Source: an uncultured Bacteroides sp. (GTDB lineage: Bacteria > Bacteroidota > Bacteroidia > Bacteroidales > Bacteroidaceae). From it: a stretch of DNA of 16,708 nt. Numbering within the stretch: position 1 is the stretch's first letter; every line of letters begins with the position of its first letter. The notes beneath the pieces are model-generated. The model was not told the origin of the DNA, ran no database searches, and saw nothing but the letters and a program-made list of their open reading frames with translations. Shown here piece after piece: positions 8,077 to 14,293 of the stretch. The translations under genes were made by a program, and so were the position numbers. The stretch spans positions 1 through 16,708 of the forward strand of contig CAJJYX010000059.1 in assembly GCA_905197435.1 (NCBI GenBank), written 5' to 3'.

Positions 8077-9195
8077 ATGAGCAGTGACGAACGCGTTTGC
8101 AGTATAGCCCTCACACTTTGCCCCGGCATAGGACGTATCGGGGCAAAACGTTTGATAGACGGTATGGGAAGTGCCGTCGAAGTGTTCTGCCGGCGGAGGG
8201 AACTTCCTGAAATCATGCCCGGCGTGAATCCGGGGGTAGTGGCGGCTCTTGACTGCCCTGCAGCCTTCCTGCGTGCCGAACGGGAGATGGAATTTGTAGA
8301 GAAGAACCGTCTTTCCTGCCTGACGCTGAAGGATGAGGCCTACCCTTCCCGCTTGCGCGAATGTGAAGATGCGCCGGTTGTGCTTTTCTTTAAAGGGAAC
8401 ACCGATTTCAACCGCCTGCATGTCATCGATATGGTGGGTACACGCCGTGCCACCGATTACGGCAAGCAGTTCTGTGCCGGTTTCTTGCGCGATTTGGCCG
8501 CTCTTTGTCCCGACGTGCTGGTAGTGAGCGGGCTGGCCTACGGAATAGATATTCATGCCCATCGCGCCGCCCTGGCAAATAATCTCCCCACCGTTGCTGT
8601 CCTTGCGCACGGGCTGGACCGCATCTACCCCCATCTCCACCGGAAAACAGCCATCGACATGCTGGCACAAGGCGGACTGCTTACAGAATTCCTTTCCGAA
8701 ACGAATCCGGACAGGCATAACTTCGTCAGCCGCAACCGCATTGTGGCGGGCATGAGTGATGCCACCATCGTAGTGGAGTCTGCCGCTAAAGGCGGTTCTC
8801 TCATCACTGCCGAACTGGCGGAGGGGTATCATCGTGATTGTTTTGCCGTTCCGGGGCGTGTTACGGATGAATCCTCCATCGGCTGCAACCGGTTGATACG
8901 CGACAACAAGGCCGCCCTTATCCAGGATGCGGAAGAATTTGTGCAGGTTATGGGCTGGGGCGCAGCCGGACAATCTGCGCGGAGAGAGGGCATTCAGCGC
9001 AATCTCTTCCCGGAACTGACGGAAGAGGAAGAGCTCGTTGTGCGCATCCTTATGAGGCAGGGAGACCTCCACATCAATGCGCTGGTAGTGGAAGCGGACA
9101 TACCCGTCAACCGGATGAGTGCCTTGCTCTTTGAACTGGAGATGAAAGGAGTGGTCAAGGCAATGGTGGGCGGTGTCTATCATTTGCTGGCCTGA
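8077..9195 (+). CDS. dprA: DNA-processing protein DprA (DNA uptake/recombination mediator)
   Basis: DprA binds incoming single-stranded DNA in the cytoplasm and loads RecA. The 372-residue protein has an N-terminal helix-hairpin-helix-like region (CPGIGRIGAKRL, 15-26). A Rossmann-like DprA core covers about 85-290, with MVGTRRATDYG (119-129), VVSGLAYGIDIHAH (149-162), the FVSRNRIVAGMSD stretch (216-228) and AKGGSLITAELA (237-248). A C-terminal winged helix occupies about 314-372. The track frame extends upstream to 7981 inside the thioesterase gene, but ATG 8077 matches the family N-terminus (MSSDERVCSIALTLCPG) and follows the thioesterase stop by 11 bases. Its 3' end faces the phosphodiesterase gene, with only 19 bases between them. 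Confidence 0.95.
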   Translation: MSSDERVCSIALTLCPGIGRIGAKRLIDGMGSAVEVFCRRRELPEIMPGVNPGVVAALDCPAAFLRAEREMEFVEKNRLSCLTLKDEAYPSRLRECEDAPVVLFFKGNTDFNRLHVIDMVGTRRATDYGKQFCAGFLRDLAALCPDVLVVSGLAYGIDIHAHRAALANNLPTVAVLAHGLDRIYPHLHRKTAIDMLAQGGLLTEFLSETNPDRHNFVSRNRIVAGMSDATIVVESAAKGGSLITAELAEGYHRDCFAVPGRVTDESSIGCNRLIRDNKAALIQDAEEFVQVMGWGAAGQSARREGIQRNLFPELTEEEELVVRILMRQGDLHINALVVEADIPVNRMSALLFELEMKGVVKAMVGGVYHLLA

Positions 9196-9214
9196 AAGCT
9201 GTCGGCATCCTGTC

Positions 9215-10018
9215 TTATTTTTCCGGTTTCCCGTATTTCATGATGAACTCTTCCGGGCGGTCTGTTGCAATGAAGTCCACTCCCAGATCAACCGCCTTCT
9301 GGTTCTCTTCCGTCTTGTCATCCAAGCCCAGGACGAGCGCCAGTACTTGCAGGTTGTGTGCGCGGCATTTTTTTACGAATTGCGGAGTGAGGGAGTCAAT
9401 CCAGGCAACAGCTATGTTGGGCTGTAGTTCCTTTACGACGTGTTCTATGTCCTTCTCACTTCTGATGTAGGCTTGCAGGGTTTTCACTTCAGGCGCCATC
9501 TTTCTGAAGCATTTGGCATGTTGCTCCTTGCTGAAAGTGAAGTTGCAGTTTTCCAGCATGCCTTCCTTCTTTATCAAATCCAGCAATTGGTGCAGACCGC
9601 CGTTGCGGTAGTCGATGGTGATTCGTAAGCCATGTTCTTTGGCCTTACGTAGCAGGTCGGTAAACCGCAATACCCGTTGTCCGGCAAACCGGGGGGCAAA
9701 CCAGGAGCCTGCATCCAGTGTGTCTATGTCGGCCGATAGCCATTGGGAGATGGCGCCGGTGCCGTTGGTGGTGCGGTCGAGGGTGGAATCGTGCAGTACG
9801 TAGAAGATACTGTCTTTGCTGATGCAGACATCGCATTCTATATTGCCTACACCGTATTTGATGCACGAATCGACGGATGCCATTGTATTTTCGGGGGCAA
9901 TGGCTGCTGCACCGCGGTGTGCACTGGTTATGGGTATCTTGGTGGTGGCGGCTGGTTGCCGGGAGCATCCTGCGGCGAGCAGGATTATGGAGAGCAATGT
10001 GAGTACCGGTTTTTTCAT
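9215..10018 (-). CDS. Glycerophosphodiester phosphodiesterase family lipoprotein
   Basis: GDPD enzymes split glycerophosphodiesters (deacylated phospholipids) into glycerol-3-phosphate and an alcohol. The 267-residue protein starts with a lipoprotein signal peptide whose lipobox is LAAGC (C18). The catalytic set is present: H34 with R35 in AHRGAAA, E61 and D63 in NIECDV, and H76 in LHDSTLDRTTNG, followed by the TIM-barrel segments ITIDYRNG, FTFSKEQH and FIATDRPEE. The residues after C18 (SRQPAA) lack the acidic surface-export signal of Bacteroides lipoproteins, so it probably faces the periplasm (inference). The start is the ATG at 10016-10018, because the longer frame to 10081 would put 21 non-signal residues before the signal peptide. 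A terminator-like hairpin lies about 95 bases upstream on the same strand; how the gene itself is transcribed is unclear. Confidence 0.92.
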   Translation of the reverse strand: MKKPVLTLLSIILLAAGCSRQPAATTKIPITSAHRGAAAIAPENTMASVDSCIKYGVGNIECDVCISKDSIFYVLHDSTLDRTTNGTGAISQWLSADIDTLDAGSWFAPRFAGQRVLRFTDLLRKAKEHGLRITIDYRNGGLHQLLDLIKKEGMLENCNFTFSKEQHAKCFRKMAPEVKTLQAYIRSEKDIEHVVKELQPNIAVAWIDSLTPQFVKKCRAHNLQVLALVLGLDDKTEENQKAVDLGVDFIATDRPEEFIMKYGKPEK

Positions 10019-10111
10019 AATAAGCTTAAATGTAGATTCTTTATATTTAGCAGTTATAAAACAGCCATCGAAGATAACCATTTCTTGTCATTTAGAGAAA
10101 TGTGCGGGCAT

Positions 10112-10136
10112 AAAAAAAGGAGTACCGCCGTACTCC
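10112..10136 (-). terminator. Intrinsic terminator, minus strand
   Basis: GGAGTAC (10119-10125) pairs perfectly with GTACTCC (10130-10136) around a four-base loop. On the minus strand it is followed by seven U residues (the A run at 10112-10118). The plus strand has no U tract after the hairpin, so it acts in the minus direction. Confidence 0.75.
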
Positions 10137-10176
10137 AACCTTTGTTAACCTTAAATCTAATATTATAAAAAAATCA
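10112..10176 (-). ncRNA. Candidate short RNA (about 65 nt), possibly a DonS-like antisense RNA
   Basis: A minus-strand promoter predicts a start near 10176, and the terminator ends the transcript at about 10112. No ATG lies in between, so this is an untranslated RNA or a terminated leader of the phosphodiesterase gene. The opposite (plus) strand, GGAGTAC-hairpin, then TTTGTTAACCTTAAATCTAA, then an ATTATAAAAAAA stretch, looks to me like the leader and start region of Bacteroides susC homologs, which are known to carry antisense small RNAs (DonS in B. fragilis). The resemblance is from memory, not a search. Confidence 0.45.
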
Positions 10177-10260
10177 CATTACAAATGTAGAGTTCCCGTT
10201 GCTATCTTCCAAATTTCAGGATGCTCCTGCTGCTTCTTTTATATTTCTTTTACTGAATTT
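10137..10260 (+). pseudogene. Possible decayed 5' end of a susC-like gene
   Basis: After the leader-like AACCTTTGTTAACC the plus strand reads ATATTATAAAAAAATCACATTACAAATG. With ATA in place of ATG it would encode MKKITLQM, then a TAG. The same frame continues SSRCYLPNFRMLLLLLLYFFY before a TGA (given as two segments around the TAG), which resembles a receptor N-terminus with a hydrophobic signal segment. The start codon is lost and two stops follow, so it cannot be expressed as is. The similarity is weak and short. Confidence 0.25.
10182..10213 (-). promoter_or_regulatory. Strong Bacteroides-type promoter, minus strand
   Basis: The minus strand has TTTG at 10213-10210, a 20-base spacer, and the perfect -7 box TACATTTG at 10189-10182. 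This is the best-spaced promoter in the window. It drives the short terminated transcript and, by read-through, possibly the phosphodiesterase gene. Confidence 0.65.
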
Positions 10261-10477
10261 TACTGTTTCCGCACACGGGCTGACTTTTTGAGAGAGTATG
10301 AAGGTTACTTATGTCTAAATGATACATGCTTTGCTTTGCTTCCGGGTCGGGAGGAGGAAATCCATTCATGGCATTCCGAAGAGGGCATAAGTTGCAAATC
10401 TGTTTCAATCGTTTCACAGAACCTTTCAGCCTTTGAAAAGAGTTGTGGCAAGTGGATTCTATTCGGTAATTATCTTC

Positions 10478-10485
10478 TACTTTTG
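10478..10485 (+). promoter_or_regulatory. -7 box of the fimbrial operon promoter
   Basis: TACTTTTG matches TAnnTTTG exactly and predicts a start near 10491, about 15 bases before the ATG at 10506. No clear TTTG is found at -33, as would fit a promoter that needs an activator. Confidence 0.55.
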
Positions 10486-10486
10486 T

Positions 10487-10496
10487 CTGTATACAG
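10487..10496. promoter_or_regulatory. 10-bp perfect palindrome at the predicted fimbrial transcription start
   Basis: CTGTATACAG lies one base after the -7 box and spans the expected start site. This is a position where a bound regulator would block or modulate initiation. No binding protein can be assigned. Confidence 0.4.
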
Positions 10497-10505
10497 CGCA
10501 AAATT

Positions 10506-11129
10506 ATGGGAAAATGCTTTTATATATATGTCCTTTGTCCACTCCTTTTTTGCATGGTGCCGGAGCAGGCAGCAGGGCAGAATAAATCGGCAGGATTCCA
10601 TAGTTATACTTGTAAAACGGTGCTGGCATTAAAAAACAATTTGCTTTACGACCTGGCCTTGGCTCCAAACATAGAGGTGGAGCTGCCATTGGGAAAGAGG
10701 TGGTCCTTGAATGTTGAGTACAAATGTCCTTGGTGGTCTGACAGCGAACATGGTTTCTGTTATCAGCTTATCTCCGGAGGGACAGAGACGCGTTACTGGT
10801 TGGGGACCCGCCATACGCGCGGAAGATTGTCCGGACACTTCCTGGGAGCATATGCCGAAGGAGGTACCTATGATTTTCAGTTGGAAAAGAAGCAGGGATA
10901 CCGGGGGAAATATTATGCAGCCGCAGGAATGGCTTATGGATACGTGCATTCATTGGCCCGGCATCTGGCGATTGAATTCAGTGTGGGCATTGGATACTTG
11001 GATACGGAGTACCAGAAATATATTTCTTATGGGAATGATTTGGTTTGGGCCAGCAGTGGAAAGTATCATTTTGTCGGGCCGACAAAAGCAAAAGTTTCTT
11101 TGGTGTGGCTTCTGACGTCAGGGAGATGA
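10506..11129 (+). CDS. DUF3575-family protein of a fimbrial operon
   Basis: DUF3575 proteins are predicted outer-membrane beta-barrel-like proteins that regularly open Bacteroides fimbrillin operons; their exact role is not known. The 207-residue protein has a signal peptide (hydrophobic 5-18, probable cleavage after about AAG at 22-24). The family core LKNNLLYDLALAPNIEVELP begins at residue 42, followed by GKRWSLNVEYKCPWW. Regularly alternating aromatic/polar strands follow (YWLGTRH, HFLGAYAEGGTYDF, AAGMAYGYVH, EFSVGIGYLDTEY). It is the first gene of the operon: a -7 box lies 20 bases upstream, and its TGA overlaps the start of the next gene in ATGA, so translation is coupled. An export, assembly or anchoring role in pilus biogenesis is an inference from context. 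Confidence 0.85.
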   Translation: MGKCFYIYVLCPLLFCMVPEQAAGQNKSAGFHSYTCKTVLALKNNLLYDLALAPNIEVELPLGKRWSLNVEYKCPWWSDSEHGFCYQLISGGTETRYWLGTRHTRGRLSGHFLGAYAEGGTYDFQLEKKQGYRGKYYAAAGMAYGYVHSLARHLAIEFSVGIGYLDTEYQKYISYGNDLVWASSGKYHFVGPTKAKVSLVWLLTSGR

Positions 11130-12109
11130 GTGCCATGAAAGACACATGCCGCATGATTCTCTGGCTCTTCTTCGGACTGTTGCCAGTGCTGGGAAGCTGT
11201 AGTTTCCGTGATATGCTGGATGATTATCCCGTTAGCGGAGTTCGTATTAGACTGGATTGGAAAGGGGTGACGGATAAGCTGCCGGAGACGATGCGGGTTG
11301 TCTTCTATCCGAAAGATGCCCGGGGGAGGATGGTTGAAAGCTATCTGTCTGCCGAAGGAGGTGAGGTAGAGGTATCGCCGGGCAAGTATGCGGTGGTGGC
11401 CTACAACTTCAATACGAAGAGCATACAGATACGGGGTGACGAGAGTTATGAGACGATTGAGGCCTTTACGGGACACTGTACGGGGGTGGATATGGACGAA
11501 GACATGGTTTGGTCACCCGATCCTTTGTATGTAGTGACCCTGGATGAGATAGAAATAAGGCAGAGTGATGTGGTGCTTCCGTTGGAGTGGAAGCCGGAAG
11601 CGGTAGTGAACCGTTATTCCTTTGATATAAAGGTGGAAGGATGGGATAGGATATCGGATATCATCTGCCATGTGAGCGGTTTGAATGGAAGTTATTTTAT
11701 AGGAAACCATGCCTGCCGTTTGAGCGAGGTGCCTATATGTGTAGATACAAAGCGTGAAAACGGGCTCCTATGGGGGAATTTCTCCAGTTTTGCATTACTG
11801 AAGGACGTCAAGACCCGTGCGGATAGCCCGATATTGCTGACGCTGAAGATTGTGAAACGGGATAAGACGGTTCAGGAAATAAAGGTGGACATCACAGGAG
11901 TGATTGAAACAGCTCCTCCTTCGGGAGGAGGTGGAGAAGAACCCGATGTGGGAGTTCCTGATTCGGAAATACATATCGAGGTCCCCATACCGGAGGACAA
12001 GGTTGTGGTGGATGATTTGAAACCGGGGACCGATGAAGGAGATGGAGGAATTGGTGGTGATGTGGATGATTGGGGCGATGAAACGGATGTGGAGTTGCCT
12101 GTAAATTGA
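11126..12109 (+). CDS. DUF5119-family lipoprotein of a fimbrial operon
   Basis: The 327-residue protein has an N-terminal signal peptide with the lipobox VLGSC (C25, or C22 if the ATG at 11135 is used). The body is beta-rich, with VRIRLDWKG (39-47), PETMRVVFYP (53-62), PGKYAVVAYNFNT (85-97) and WKPEAVVNRYSFDIKVEGW (155-173). This pattern is shared with the DUF5119 proteins that sit between DUF3575 and fimbrillin genes. The last 60 residues are Gly/Asp/Glu-rich (from SGGGG at 266 to a DDWGDETD stretch), a flexible acidic tail common to the family. The start overlaps the DUF3575 stop by four bases (ATGA). A role as membrane anchor or assembly factor for the pilin is inferred from position; the biochemical function is unknown. 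A 45-base gap separates it from the fimbrillin gene. Confidence 0.82.
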   Translation: MSAMKDTCRMILWLFFGLLPVLGSCSFRDMLDDYPVSGVRIRLDWKGVTDKLPETMRVVFYPKDARGRMVESYLSAEGGEVEVSPGKYAVVAYNFNTKSIQIRGDESYETIEAFTGHCTGVDMDEDMVWSPDPLYVVTLDEIEIRQSDVVLPLEWKPEAVVNRYSFDIKVEGWDRISDIICHVSGLNGSYFIGNHACRLSEVPICVDTKRENGLLWGNFSSFALLKDVKTRADSPILLTLKIVKRDKTVQEIKVDITGVIETAPPSGGGGEEPDVGVPDSEIHIEVPIPEDKVVVDDLKPGTDEGDGGIGGDVDDWGDETDVELPVN

Positions 12110-12154
12110 AATCAAACAGACAAATAAATATATTAACTTTAAAAACAGACTATT

Positions 12155-13126
12155 ATGAAGAAGGTTTTATTTTTGGCTTTGGCTGCTGTAGCGGTAATGA
12201 GTTGCTCGGAAAGCGAGGAGATAGAGAATGCCGGACAAAAGGCGAAGATTAAATTGGGAACGGTAGTGGGCACCACCACGAGAGCGGCAGTGACCGATTT
12301 GACGGAATTGCAGAAGGTGGGATTCACTGTGTATGCTTATAATACGGGAGGAACGAAAATGGTCTCCGTTACGACCGTTGATGCAATGAAGGAATTCATG
12401 ACGGATGTCCGGGTAACCTATGAGGCTTCTGCCTGGAGTTTGACGGGCGGCACATATTATTGGCCAATGACAGATAACTTGCAGTTCTTTGCTTACGGAA
12501 ATCCGGGTACCGGAGCCCTGACCTACAATAAACCGGCTGCCGGAGCCATATATCCTTCCATCACTTATACGGTAGCGGGTGTAGCAGCCCAAACGGACTT
12601 GGTTGCTGCGAAAGTGGCGGATGCAACCAAGGAATCAAATGCCGGTAGTGGGGTGTCTTTGAAATTCAGCCATATCCTGACCCAAATAAATTTCACTGTC
12701 AAGGCAGCCGACGCTTTGACCTATAAACTGAAAACGCTTACAATATCCGGAGTGCACGATAAGGGTACTTATGATTTTGATGATTCAATATGGAAGTCCC
12801 AGGAAGGAACTGCGACTTATGCACATACGATTGACGCCGGTGCATTGGAAGTGAACACAACGGGTGTGGAAGTGAATGCAGCCTGGATGTTGATGCCCCA
12901 GGAGTTGGACGCAAATGCCAAAATCAATGTTACTTATGACATCTATGAGAATGACATTCTTCTTGATGCTGTAACTTCTGCCATTGACTTGGATGGTACA
13001 CAAGCTTGGGGTGAAGGCAAAAAGATACGTTATACGCTGACGCTGGCCAATAAGGCGGCAAAAGTAACCTTTGTACCTGAAGTTGGTCCGTGGAATACCG
13101 GTGATGATACGAATGTGGAAAAATGA
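12155..13126 (+). CDS. Fimbrillin-family lipoprotein (Bacteroidetes type V pilin, FimA/Mfa-like)
   Basis: Bacteroidetes fimbrillins are exported as lipoproteins, cut by an arginine-specific protease at the cell surface, and polymerise by donor-strand exchange. The 323-residue precursor has a signal peptide with the lipobox VMSC (C17). The acidic residues that follow (SESEEIE) fit the surface-export signal of Bacteroides lipoproteins. The conserved processing site is probably R43 in GTTTRAAV. The N-terminal domain includes VGFTVYAYNTGG, YYWPMTDNLQFFAYG (about 101-115) and SLKFSHILTQINFTV (167-181), which are hallmark fimbrillin strands. The C-terminal domain ends in VTFVPEVGPWNTG. A one-mismatch -7 box (TAACTTTA, 12134-12141) upstream could give a separate start for high pilin expression, but read-through from the upstream genes is likely. 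A long hairpin follows the gene. Confidence 0.9.
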   Translation: MKKVLFLALAAVAVMSCSESEEIENAGQKAKIKLGTVVGTTTRAAVTDLTELQKVGFTVYAYNTGGTKMVSVTTVDAMKEFMTDVRVTYEASAWSLTGGTYYWPMTDNLQFFAYGNPGTGALTYNKPAAGAIYPSITYTVAGVAAQTDLVAAKVADATKESNAGSGVSLKFSHILTQINFTVKAADALTYKLKTLTISGVHDKGTYDFDDSIWKSQEGTATYAHTIDAGALEVNTTGVEVNAAWMLMPQELDANAKINVTYDIYENDILLDAVTSAIDLDGTQAWGEGKKIRYTLTLANKAAKVTFVPEVGPWNTGDDTNVEK

Positions 13127-13188
13127 GACAGACTTAGTATGAGCTTGGTGTAGCGGAAATACCTTTATTGAATTACTTCTATTTTATT

Positions 13189-13227
13189 CATTCCCCGGGA
13201 CTTCTTTATGAAAGTTTCCGGGGAATG
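13189..13227 (+). terminator. Strong hairpin terminator of the fimbrial operon
   Basis: CATTCCCCGG (13189-13198) pairs perfectly with CCGGGGAATG (13218-13227). An inner ACTT/AAGT stem closes an eight-base loop, with one small bulge between the stems. CTTCTTTTA follows, a broken U tract, so termination may be incomplete or the hairpin may mainly protect the mRNA 3' end. Confidence 0.7.
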
Positions 13228-13251
13228 CTTCTTTTATGCGTATTATTTATC

Positions 13252-13259
13252 TATTTTTG
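13252..13259 (+). promoter_or_regulatory. -7 box of the AraC-family regulator gene
   Basis: TATTTTTG matches TAnnTTTG and predicts a start near 13265, about 27 bases before ATG 13292. No clear -33 TTTG is seen. It lies after the terminator hairpin, so the regulator has its own transcript. Confidence 0.5.
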
Positions 13260-13291
13260 CCACAGCAACAAACAAACAAATCTACCTGCCG

Positions 13292-14155
13292 ATGCCCGAC
13301 TCTTCTGCTTGCAGAGGAAAGAAACAATGCGCTCAATGTCCCAAGGCTGTGGACAATGCGATAGTATACGCTTCCCATCCCAGAGGATTCCATCTGCCGG
13401 CCCGGAAGTGTGAGGAAAATATTATGATTTTCTTGCTGAAAGGAGAAGTGCTCGTCAACAGTCAGGAGTATGCAGGAACCGTGTTGCATGCGGGTGAGTT
13501 CATCCTTCAAGCCATTGGTTCAAAGTACGAAATACTTGCCATGACGGATGTGGAATGTGTTTGTTATCGCTTCAATAAGCCGGAATTCTTCTGTGAAGCC
13601 CGGTACAACCATATCATGAAAGAGGTTACGCCTCCATTGATATTCTATCCTTTGGCCATTACTTCCGAGTTGCGGCTCTTTTTGGAAAGCTCCAAAGCCT
13701 ATTTGTCCGATGAGAAGATTTGCCGGGAGATGCTTTGTTTCAAACGGAAAGAGCTTGCTTTCATTCTGGGGAATTATTACTCCGATTATGAGCTCTCCAT
13801 GCTGATACACCCTCTTGCCCGGTATACCGATTCCTTCCACTATTTTGTGTTGCAGAATCATGCCAGGGTAAAGACGGTAGAGGAACTTGCCCAGTTGGGG
13901 GGATATACGGTGACTACTTTCCGGCGTATATTCAATTCTGTTTTTCACCAACCGGTGTACGAGTGGATGACGGAGCGGCGTAAAGAAAGCGTAGCCTATG
14001 AACTCCGCTATACGGATGCCTCCATATCAGAGATCTGCTATAAACATGGCTTTGAATCGCTGCCGCATTTCTCCAATTTCTGCAAGAAGAATTTCGGCGC
14101 TTCTCCCCGCAGCTTGCGTGCCGGTGCTTTATCTGAAGTAAACGGCATGTCATAA
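13292..14155 (+). CDS. AraC-family transcriptional regulator next to the fimbrial operon
   Basis: The 287-residue protein has an N-terminal cupin-like sensor region (LLKGEVLVNSQEYAGTVLHAGEF, about 48-70, quoted only in part by position beyond this) and a C-terminal double helix-turn-helix (about 195-275), with TVEELAQLGGYTVTTFRRIF and the second helix region ISEICYKHGFESLPHFSNFC. The N-terminus is Cys-rich: C7, C13, C16 and C40, with C89, C91 and C101 in the sensor domain. The frame extends to 13208, but that ATG lies inside the terminator hairpin and upstream of the -7 box, so ATG 13292 is preferred. It follows the pilin gene on the same strand and is a plausible regulator of the fimbrial promoter, which lacks a good -33 box (inference). 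A general regulator of other genes is the alternative. Confidence 0.85.
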   Translation: MPDSSACRGKKQCAQCPKAVDNAIVYASHPRGFHLPARKCEENIMIFLLKGEVLVNSQEYAGTVLHAGEFILQAIGSKYEILAMTDVECVCYRFNKPEFFCEARYNHIMKEVTPPLIFYPLAITSELRLFLESSKAYLSDEKICREMLCFKRKELAFILGNYYSDYELSMLIHPLARYTDSFHYFVLQNHARVKTVEELAQLGGYTVTTFRRIFNSVFHQPVYEWMTERRKESVAYELRYTDASISEICYKHGFESLPHFSNFCKKNFGASPRSLRAGALSEVNGMS

Positions 14156-14188
14156 AAAAACTCCTCCGACGGTTTCCCGCAGAGGAGT
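14154..14188 (-). terminator. Intrinsic terminator of the fumarate reductase operon (minus strand)
   Basis: ACTCCTC (14160-14166) pairs with GAGGAGT (14182-14188) around a 15-base loop. On the minus strand seven U residues follow (A run 14154-14160). It overlaps the stop codon of the AraC gene and may also stop that transcript, though the plus-strand U tract (CTCTTG) is poor. Confidence 0.7.
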
Positions 14189-14225
14189 CTCTTGTGATAT
14201 TAATCAAATATAGTGAAAGCCGGGT

Positions 14226-14254
14226 GATAATTTGAGCTTGCTCAAAGGTTTATC
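14226..14254. repeat. Hairpin in the 3' untranslated region of the frd/sdh operon
   Basis: TTTGAGC (14231-14237) and GCTCAAA (14240-14246) form a perfect stem with a two-base loop. GATAA (14226-14230) and TTATC (14250-14254) can extend it past a small bulge. No U tract follows on either strand, so it is more likely an RNA stability or protein-binding element than a terminator. Confidence 0.45.
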
Positions 14255-14293
14255 CGAAGCATATCCTATATTATTTGTAGAAAGGCCACCGTA

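Larger units (their letters stand above)
10019..10505. other. 487-base intergenic region between the phosphodiesterase and the fimbrial operon
   Basis: This is the only long gene-free stretch in the window and is more A/T-rich than its surroundings. From left to right it holds the short leader of the phosphodiesterase gene, a minus-strand terminator hairpin (10112-10136), a minus-strand promoter (10182-10213), a stretch resembling a decayed gene start on the plus strand (about 10137-10260), about 200 bases with no recognisable feature, and a plus-strand -7 box with a palindrome just before the fimbrial operon. Open frames of 83 (-) and 114 (+) codons exist, but they have no family features. 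Confidence 0.7.

Noticed and set aside
8038..9183. 381-codon minus-strand frame inside dprA
   Set aside because: Shadow of dprA, whose motifs are unambiguous on the plus strand.
10027..10034. Possible -7 box (TACATTTA on the minus strand) for the phosphodiesterase gene
   Set aside because: One mismatch and only 9 bases from the ATG, leaving almost no leader.
10250..10501. 83-codon minus-strand frame in the intergenic region
   Set aside because: No recognisable family, and its start lies in the plus-strand fimbrial promoter region. It cannot be excluded as a small gene, but nothing supports it.
10288..10632. 114-codon plus-strand frame before the fimbrial operon
   Set aside because: It overlaps the DUF3575 signal-peptide region out of frame and spans the promoter; no family features.
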